A DNA stretch of 64,000 nucleotides from Vandiemenella viatica. Taxonomy: Eukaryota; Arthropoda; Insecta; Orthoptera; Morabidae. Made by a program: the position numbers and the translations under genes. Shown in pieces: positions 56,597-64,000 of this stretch. The notes below the pieces were generated by a model. That model did not search any database. It was given only the letters and a program-made list of their open reading frames with translations, and was not told the DNA's origin. Each line of letters begins with the position of its first letter. The stretch's first letter is position 1. Location: contig CM061918.1 in the NCBI GenBank assembly GCA_031002005.1, positions 46,412,047 through 46,476,046 on the forward strand, in the 5' to 3' direction.

Positions 56597-58185
56597 CGCG
56601 ATTCACTAAAAGTGTGTGGATGTCATTCCGAAATACGTCAGTCGAGAATTTTTAAATTAGCTTCTGTCGACAGCAACGCCTTCGGTGCTCCAGGTCTTCC
56701 CAATCTAACTCCTTCAACATCGCACTTACGCTTTCGCTCCAACTATATATACATGTCACGAATGTATTGTATTCATTACATTAAAATCTTAGTTTTTTTT
56801 TTTAACACACCCTGAGTACAATATTCATCGACATAAATTCAAAACCGGACGTCCTCCTTAAAGCATAGTCAACGATCATCTCCTTACCATTCCCACCGCT
56901 CACCTACGGTGGGGAATTACATGAGCCTTTTGCCGCAATTTCAAGAAGCAGAGGAAGATGGCCCAGAGAAGAACACTGGTGAACATTAATGTAACGGCAG
57001 CTAAGAAAAAGAGGGAAGCAATGTGAAAAACCCAAAAATTAATTATAACTTGTAAGGGATATGCCAAGAATTATTTTTGTACATATGAATGTCTTTTATT
57101 ATGCATGATAATTGTCATAAATATGAATACTATTAGTACTGTGGTGGAGAGTCCTTAGCAGGCATGGAGTAAAGCGATTCAACATACCCAACAGAAGGAA
57201 TAATCAATTAACAGAAGAAGATAAAGATGGGAGAGGTGAGAGACGAGCCTGCAAAAGACTTCTGGTTGAACTTGAAGTTTTAATCTGTTACAAAAGACAA
57301 GTTGTATAGTTGTGCATAAAGGATTGCTGAGTGCAGTCTAATATATGTACGGTTATAAAACTATGTATTTTTAAACGAACGTCGATATGATTAATACTGA
57401 ACAAAAGTGTGAAATATCTTTTGATGTAAACGAGAGGGAAAGTGGAACATATTCTTACAGGTAAAAAAGGAATTGAAGAGTAAAAAATATACTGGAGGGG
57501 CCTGCATTAGACATCGCTTAAAATAAAACAGAACATACAAAATGAACCTGCTGTAACAAACGAAAAGAAGAGATCAAAGATAACAGGAGATTATAGTATT
57601 TATAGTGACGCCCGATTTGGAATATCAGTTCATATTGAAATAGGGAAGTAAGTAGGGTCAACATGCCTAAAACTTCAATGGGAAGAAGAAGAAGTGAAAC
57701 TGATCGTGGTAAACGGTCTTTTAGTAGAGTACAACCTGCGTACAGGACATCTGAAAAGATAGCAAGCCTAGAAATGACAAGTTACGTTGCGATCAACGCA
57801 ATACGATTTTACGTCATCGACGTTGGGTTTCTCCACTTTTTGCTCACTAATTTTTGTTTACATGAAGTTAGCTCATCACCGATCTCACTACTGTCTGTAC
57901 AACAAAATACTGTGTCCAACAACAATTAAGCTCGCATAAATACACATCGTGTTATATGTTCTCTCATAATCCACAAATTATTAATCAGTCTAACTCGGCG
58001 GCTTACGCTAAGAACATTTAACGGGATTAGACACTAACCAGCCAATACTTACAGAACGAGTTAATAGAGGGCATTACGCTAGTTTCAACCCTCTTTCATA
58101 CCGTTTGATCAGATTTTTTTTTTTTTTTTTTTAAATGTAAAATTTTCTTAAAAACTGTTAAATAGTTTTTAATCCTTTATATATA
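56597..58185. other. Unassigned region after the satellite
   Basis: Includes an 88-codon plus frame at 57663 (MPKTSMGRRRSETDRGKRSF), an arginine-rich start that could be a transposon protein N-terminus, and a T run at 58114-58131. No gene supported. Confidence 0.4.
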
Positions 58186-58515
58186 TATGACATGATCAGA
58201 AGACGCAGATTACAATTCTATGGTCATTTACAGAGAATGAACAACACTAGACTCACAAAGAGGATCTTTGACGTGGTAAATGGTTCACTCAGGGAAACCA
58301 ATTGGTTCCAGGAAATAGAAGAGGACTTGAATCATGCGGGGATCGGCAAGGAAATGACACAGGAAAGGAGACAATTCAGGAACAAAATTGTGAACACAAA
58401 ATTTAAAGTACAGAAGAAAATCGGAACAAAATGGACTGAACAAAGTAAACAGGAACACAGTAAACGTATGAAGAGGTTTTGGGAAGAGAAAGGAAGAAGA
58501 CAAATATAAACAAAA
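58186..58515 (+). pseudogene. Non-LTR retrotransposon C-terminus, 5'-truncated
   Basis: An open frame of 105 codons reads MIRRRRLQFYGHLQRMNNTR, then LTKRIFDVVNGSLRETNWFQ, EEDLNHAGI and ERRQFRNKIVNTKFKVQKK, ending KRMKRFWEEKGRRQI. 'RRRLxFYGHLxRMxxxRLTKxIFDxxxxxxxxxxWFxExxxDL' is a frequent ending of insect endonuclease-RT LINEs. There is no RT upstream, so this is a truncated dead copy, though its tail is still open. Confidence 0.78.
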
Positions 58516-58711
58516 AAACTGAATAACCATATAATATGAGTATAAACACTGTCCTCAAGGGCAATAATAATTTATAATAATAATATATATTATATATATC
58601 ATTCCGATAGGCGGCGCTGGAGTCTGGTAAGCATATCGACTGCGAGAAGCTAGAGTACCAGTAGGTTCAGTGCTTCATCATGGATGATGCGGTTTACTTT
58701 TGCACAATGAA

Positions 58712-58790
58712 TATCTACATCTACATTCATACTCTGCAAATCACAAACATTGTGGGTGGCAGAGGGTACTATCTGTACTATTATAAATCT
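58712..58790 (+). repeat. Insect dispersed repeat fragment
   Basis: TCTACATCTACATTCATACTCTGCAAATCAC then GTGGGTGGCAGAGGGTACTATCTGTAC resembles the widespread insect repeat start CTACATCTACAT.CATACTCCGCAAGCCACC....GTGGCGGAGGGTACC. One fragment only. Confidence 0.55.
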
Positions 58791-59647
58791 ATAAGCAAGC
58801 TGGGTGTGTCTGATGTTTTGAAACGGAATCGTCCAAAATCTAAAGCAGCAATTCGGGTGTTATTTTAAATTTTATTAGAGCTAATGATTCAGATTAAAAT
58901 TTGCGAAAATAGATAATGAGTAAAGACTTACATGCATCGAGCATGTAATTACAATTTCTATACTGAATAAATATAGGTCACGGATCACTATGTATTTGAG
59001 ATGAGCACAATCGCATAGTGTAGATTTCGAGTGGCATTATGTCTAAAGTACGTTTCTTTTTGTTTTGATATGAAATTTTTCTCGAAAGATGTCAACAGAA
59101 AAGTGGAATCTTTCTGACCAAACGGCTGTTGCTTTTCGGTACGCCCTTATTGTGCCGATAATTTTTCACATAAATTTCTTATATTTATTATATTACGTTA
59201 ACGTAAGTTAAACATAAAAAAATCAACTTTTTAACAACGGTGTAAATAAAAGAAGGGAAAGTTTTTAGATGAAATTTTCATTTTTTGCCTCTCCACTTTA
59301 ATACTAGGTACTAAAATAAAATAGGGTAAACCATTTATACACACACCTCGGCCCACGCGCCCAAACAGCGGGCAAATACTAGTTATGTATAAAGATGCGG
59401 AGCTTTATGGATTTCAAAATGTATGCCACGAAAGATTTTTTGAATTTTGCGATTCTATACGGGTTTCTTTGCCTTTGTTTATATACACATTCAAATACAG
59501 AAATCTGTTTGTACTCACGCCAAGAGTGATCAAAGCACTGCTTACAATATAAATACAGAAAGAGAAGACCCAAGAAAACGGAAAATACAGGCAGGTCTAC
59601 TCCTCTGCCTTAATCTATCCGGCCCATGTTTCTCTGATAGTTTATCT
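58791..59647. other. Unassigned AT-rich stretch
   Basis: No gene or named repeat visible. Confidence 0.5.
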
Positions 59648-59866
59648 CAGATCGTGGTGGGCGAGCGGTTAACGCTAAGACCTCGCATTCGGGAGGACGC
59701 CGGTTCGAATCCCTGTCCGGGCATCCAGTTTTTGGTGTTCCATACTTTTCCCAGATCACCCCAGTCGAATAACGGGATGCTTCCTTCAAGAGGCCATGGC
59801 CGAATTACTTCCCATTCCTTGTCCCGATACCCGTCCCGCCTCTAATGATCTAAGGGAAAAAAATAC
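59648..59866 (+). mobile_element. tRNA-derived SINE, subfamily A, 3' end shortened
   Basis: Head ATCGTGGTGGGCGAGCGGTTAACGC, perfect B box GGTTCGAATCC, central block with a few changes, then CCGTCCCGCCTCTAATGATCTAAGGGAAAAAAA. The CGTCGACGAGGCGTAAAGCC part of the tail is deleted. Confidence 0.92.
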
Positions 59867-59929
59867 TTTACCTATGAACTAGCAGCACAAATATCTAATT
59901 CCACGTGGACGAAGTCATGGTTGCAACTA

Positions 59930-59932
<3 letters not shown>

Positions 59933-59998
<66 letters not shown>
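59933..59998. repeat. (TA)33 microsatellite
   Basis: Uninterrupted TA units ending exactly at the left boundary of mariner copy 3. Tyrosine/isoleucine frames are artefacts. Confidence 0.97.
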
Positions 59999-60001
<3 letters not shown>

Positions 60002-60515
60002 GGTGTTACAAAAAGGTACGGCCAAACTTTCAGGAAACATTCCTCACACACAAACAGAAAATATGTTATGTGGACATGTGTCCGGAAACGCTTACTTTCC
60101 ATGTTATTACTTCTCTTCAAATAACATTAAACATGGAATGGAAACACACAGCAACAGAACGTACCAGCGTGACTTCAAACACTTTGTTACAGGAAATGTT
60201 CAAAATGTCCTCCGTTAGCGAGGATACATGCATCCACCCTCCGTCGCATTGAATCCCTGATGCACTGATGTAGCCCTGGAGAATGGCGTATTGTATCACA
60301 GCCGTCAACAATACGAGCACGAAGAGTCTCTACCTTCCTGCAATTGGGCCAACTGGCGGTGAATCGAGGAAGTACAGTACATACTAAGGAAACTAAAATG
60401 AGCTCTAACATGGAAAGTAAGCGTTTCCGGACACATGTCCACATAACATATTTTCTTTGTTTGTGTGTGAGGAATGTTTCCTGAAAGTTTGGCCGTACCT
60501 TTTTGTAACACCCTG
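59999..60515 (-). mobile_element. Long-TIR mariner-type element (copy 3)
   Basis: Ends CAGGGTGTTACAAAAAGGTA and complement, TA duplication, inserted at the edge of a (TA)33 tract. On minus the core encodes the last transposase segment (VETLRARIVDGCDTIRHS ... GGHFEHFL) plus some unrelated or highly changed sequence. The left TIR lost several bases inside (CACAAACAGAAAATATG; TCCATGTTATTACTTC). Confidence 0.9.
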
Positions 60516-61138
60516 TATATATCTCCTTGTAGCTACCATTGAGAGAGAGTTTGAGTTAATCATATAAAAGTCTCACTGTCTGCCTGATGAGGAGTGTTTT
60601 CTACTGTGACGTAATCAGACATGCTGACGCTTTTCGACTGAAGCGACCCCGTGTCCCAGCTGAGTCGAGAACAAACATCCCACGACGGCGTGTCGAGAGA
60701 GCTTCCTACCTCGACAAGTCTCCCCTGCCTCTATTCTTCCCACGCCTTTCCGTTGAGGACGACTAAGAACCCGTCTGCCTGTTTTCCTGCCCCCTGACGA
60801 GGACTTCAAAAAAATACCACTGAGGCGAATTCGCGCTGCTGAATTTATAATAATGCCTGCAGCGAACAATAGGGAGGTCCCAGTCGCGCCTGTTGTATTA
60901 CAGGTAAAATATGTCAAGCTTGCTCGACATTTTCACCGCTGTTGTTAAATGTCACTGGCGAATTTGGAAGTAGCCACAATATTTCCATCTCGACGGAGAA
61001 AATATATTATCGCTGCCACATTTTTACATTGAAAGACGTAAGACCGAAACTGTCAAAAAAATTTCTTAAAATGTTGAGCTTATTTTATTTTATTTTTGCT
61101 CTGAAAATAGCGTTACTTCGCATCTGCTCCAACTCCTA
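60516..61138. other. GC-richer unassigned stretch
   Basis: ATATAAAAG at 60563 precedes TCTCACTGTCTGCC; 60615-60905 is GC-rich with a 100-codon minus frame of no recognised domain. It could be a promoter and first exon or a transposon piece; not decidable by eye. Confidence 0.35.
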
Positions 61139-61140
61139 TA

Positions 61141-61695
61141 CAGGGTTATTATAAAAGACTGAAGCGTTTTTACAGATTTGTTGTAGCTACATTATTTGAC
61201 ATATTGTCACAAAACGTTACGGTCATGTAGAAAAGGTCAAAACGTTTTGCTCCACCCCGTTTCCATCACGTTTGTGAATTCTTAAACAGGAAATTGAGAA
61301 ATAGATGGATCGGTCGTGGCAGGGATGACGATCAGCAGTTTCTATCATGGCCTCCACACTTTCCCCACCTAACCCCTTGCGATTTGTGTGTGTGTGTGTG
61401 TGGGGGGGGGGGGGCGTTATGTGAATGTTTAATTGTTTAAGCCTCCTCTACCAACAAACCTACCAGAAACCTGAGCTGAAATCAATAGTGCTTTATAACA
61501 GATCGATAGGGACATTCTACACTCAGTTTGGTGAGAACTTGTTATCTGCGGGATCAGTAAGGGAACTCGTATAGAGCAAATTTAATAAGTCAAAAAACTT
61601 TTTGAGTTGTTCTGTATGCCTGTAAAGTTTTGTGACAGTACGTCAAATAATATAGCTACAGTAAAATTGTGAAATCGTCATTTATATTAACCCTG
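61141..61695 (+). mobile_element. Mariner-type element of a second family, decayed
   Basis: Ends CAGGGTTATTATAAAAGACTGAAGCG and CGTCATTTATATTAACCCTG with TA on both sides (61139-61140, 61696-61697). Imperfect inverted repeats extend about 75 bp to GTCACAAAAC/GTTTTGTGAC. The core holds a broken transposase end: WIGRGRDDDQQFLSWPPHFPHLTPCDL, then a (GT)n-(G)n expansion. The catalytic aspartate of SPDLTP is replaced (PHLTP). Confidence 0.85.
61385..61414. repeat. (TG)n followed by a G run
   Basis: About nine TG units then a 13-base G run, expanded inside the former transposase frame just after the DLTPCDF-like motif. Confidence 0.92.
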
Positions 61696-61697
61696 TA

Positions 61698-64000
61698 TTG
61701 ATGCCCGTAATTTTGGGCCCCTGCCCAGCTTTATCGCGAACGCGAAGTTGGTGTTGTTTATATCGGTTAATTTATTTTTTCTTAAATTATAATTTTAACT
61801 GTACTTCACCTATGGGTTAGTAGCACAGTACAAACGTTTGCAATGTAGTATCTTTGAAACCCGTACCTTAAAATGAATTCCATAATTTCGTTATCCTTAT
61901 TGGAGAGTTAATCTGTGATTTAGTGGTTGAATTAACGTTTATCGCTAATTCTAATTTACTGTAGTTTTAAATAAAATTGAAGAAATAAAAACCAAATTTG
62001 CACACCCAAAAATCAATATCAACAGAGTGGAATGTTTATCTACATTTTAGCGTAATCTTTGGTGGATATATCCGAAAGGAGTGTTCATCTAAGATGCAGT
62101 GTGATCTGTGATTCCTATCTGTTCTCGGTACCAACGGATTATCATTTCTTTCTCCGTTCACCAGTCACATGGAGACAAAAGATAGAATACAAATATTAAA
62201 CTTGGCTATAAGCTTTCAAACTTCGAAAATCACTTCCATATTCATTTAATAGGTTTTGAGCGATGCCTGAATAAAGGGTCAGATAGACTTAGCCCATTTA
62301 CAGGTTTAAGGTAATATAATTGATATACGAGTAATTGCTATATCAACGACATAAAGTTTTTTCGAAAATTTTATCTCAGTAACACAAAGTTTTTTTTGTT
62401 GTTGTTTTTCTTCAGTGTGACGGAGTTACAGAGATAACAACAGAGTACACCCGTGCTTGGTCTGTGGCAGGAAGAATTTCCACGTAAGATCACTGAAACA
62501 ATAAAACATAAAATACAAATTTTCTTAATCGGTATAATAGTGGTAAGAACCGCTGTTTAAAGAAAAACCAGTAATTAATAAATTACAAAAGGCAAATACA
62601 TGAATTCACGATGCAGATTTTTCGCCTTTTTTAAAAACTTATTTGTTGTTACGGGAAGGTAGAAAATGAAATTCGAACATTTATTCTGCTATCAAATTTC
62701 GGGAGGTAATAAAATCTTTTCGTCATTTGTATTATGGATTAGGTGGATTTTATTAATCGATAGTTCCTACACAGCTCGAATTAAGAGATAATGGCTACCA
62801 AGTTATTTGAAAATATCCTGCATTTATTTAAAATTTTCCCCGTATTTCGCTATCAGAGTCGGTTTCTTTTTCTTTTCTTTTTTTTTTAAAAAGTTTTCAA
62901 CACTTACCACAATAACATAATAACAGCCAAAATAATATTGATATAACATAATTAGTATAGTGGTCGATAGTTTACGCCGGCCCCCTGAACAAGTTGTTGA
63001 ATCATATTCCGAGTCGAATTTTACCATGTCGATATATTCTAGATTTATTGGCGTCAAATGTATCGATATTGAAAAAAGGTTAAAAAAAAATAAGGTTCTA
63101 GTGTATACTAATCACTTAAATACACTCTTTTAATAATAAATCCGTTCAACTCACTTCACTTACCTGCTCCGTAAACTCCGTCAATACTTTGTGGAATATG
63201 TGAAACATTTCGATTGTATGAACGTCGCGGCAGTTATAAATTTATAATCGCAACATTTACATTTATTTCTCCAAGTATGCTGGACGTAATATTACAGACA
63301 TCTTCTTCTTTTAGTACTAGTTGTGTTGCATTAATAATCCTGTCAGGCGCTCTGACATTTCAGTTCCCGTAATAGCAGTCTGTAGATTGCAGCAACATTC
63401 ATCAGCGTCGTATTTGATGAAGCGACGCCACAATTTAGAAACATCCAGCAAACTTTGATGTTCCTAACGGTCGATGTTTCTAAGTTTGATAACGAGGTAG
63501 AATTCAGAGTTTGTCGATATATTTAATGACAAATAATTCGAGCCATAGAAATAGAATTTCCATCAAATGTTATGTTTCACAGTTTGTGCTGACCAATTAC
63601 ACATATCTGCGAAATTATTCTTTTTTGGAATATTTTTTTTCTTAAACTGTTAATATTTGTTACAATTGTCTTAAAAGTAATTTGAAACGGTAATCGTGAC
63701 ATATATATACCACGTCACATTTACCAGATTCAGATACACATAAGTTAAAATCAAAGTTATATGAAATGAATGACAACATTAGAGAATATTATCCTAAGTT
63801 TTATTGGGTCTATAGCTGTTTAAATAAAACTAAAAAACCAAGAAAACAATTAATAATAACGTCTTTTTTTTAAAACCTGCGTTTTGTTGATTTTCGTCTA
63901 TGAATTTTTACTTCATCTCTTTGGATAATCCAGTAGTAGTCTTCCAGCATATTAACGTCCCAGCAGCCTTGATACCTTCTTTACATCTCTATGGAACAGC
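61698..64000. other. Unassigned AT-rich region to window end
   Basis: No gene, transposon or tandem repeat recognised. Several short T and A runs (62876-62888, 63083-63092). A 77-codon minus frame at 62824-63057 has no domain. Confidence 0.5.

Noticed and set aside
59872..60252. Frames up to 115 codons through the (TA)33 tract and into a mariner TIR
   Set aside because: Artefacts of the microsatellite and inverted repeat; only the minus-strand C-terminal piece is real transposase.

Overview
This window looks like non-genic DNA from a large, repeat-rich animal genome, most likely an insect. That rests on the AT-rich base composition, on many copies of a tRNA-derived SINE whose central block (CCATGGTTTCCC, then CACTCCAGGCGAATGCCGGGATGCTTCCTTCAAAAGGCCATGGC) resembles insect SINEs I know, and on decayed insect-type mariner, pogo, hAT, Helitron and non-LTR elements. 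A hemimetabolous insect such as a cockroach, stick insect or orthopteran would fit, but the sequence does not settle this. I found no host protein-coding gene I can defend. Almost every open reading frame over 60 codons is either a transposon remnant or a chance frame.

Layout. 0-5 kb: SINE fragments and a nearly complete but dead pogo-like DNA transposon (2783-5019) with TA target duplications and a SINE inside it. 5-16 kb: scattered SINEs, a mariner-type deletion derivative (8533-8984), and three non-LTR retrotransposon fragments, the longest at 10030-11459. 15.4-24.3 kb: Helitron-like elements (15457-16280 on minus; 21514-22246 and 22247-24039 on plus, head to tail), a GC-rich MITE, and a frameshifted THAP zinc-finger sequence (18636-18907) behind a repeated CRE-bearing segment. 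25-31 kb: a hAT-type MITE, SINEs, one with a 63-base poly(A) tail, and an array of about 185-bp monomers arranged as 369-bp dimers (29300-31101). 31-39 kb: LINE remnants and SINEs. 39.9-42.2 kb: a cluster of three hAT-type elements, each with an 8-bp target duplication, one nested in another. 42-51 kb: more SINEs, a mariner derivative inserted in a LINE end, and a second copy of the first Helitron in the opposite orientation (46740-47795). 51933-56593: a satellite array of exactly 59 head-to-tail 79-bp units with higher-order structure. 56.6-64 kb: LINE C-terminus, SINE, two more mariner-type elements, otherwise unrecognised sequence.

The elements do not form a pathway. They record successive insertions: old LINE, pogo and hAT bodies were hit by younger SINEs, MITEs and mariner derivatives. 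Three SINE copies of one tail subfamily keep perfect 9-12 bp target duplications, so that subfamily moved most recently. The features most worth follow-up are the 79-bp satellite, the 369-bp dimer satellite, the long-TIR mariner derivatives that all keep the same transposase end, and the Helitron family with a shared 3' module.
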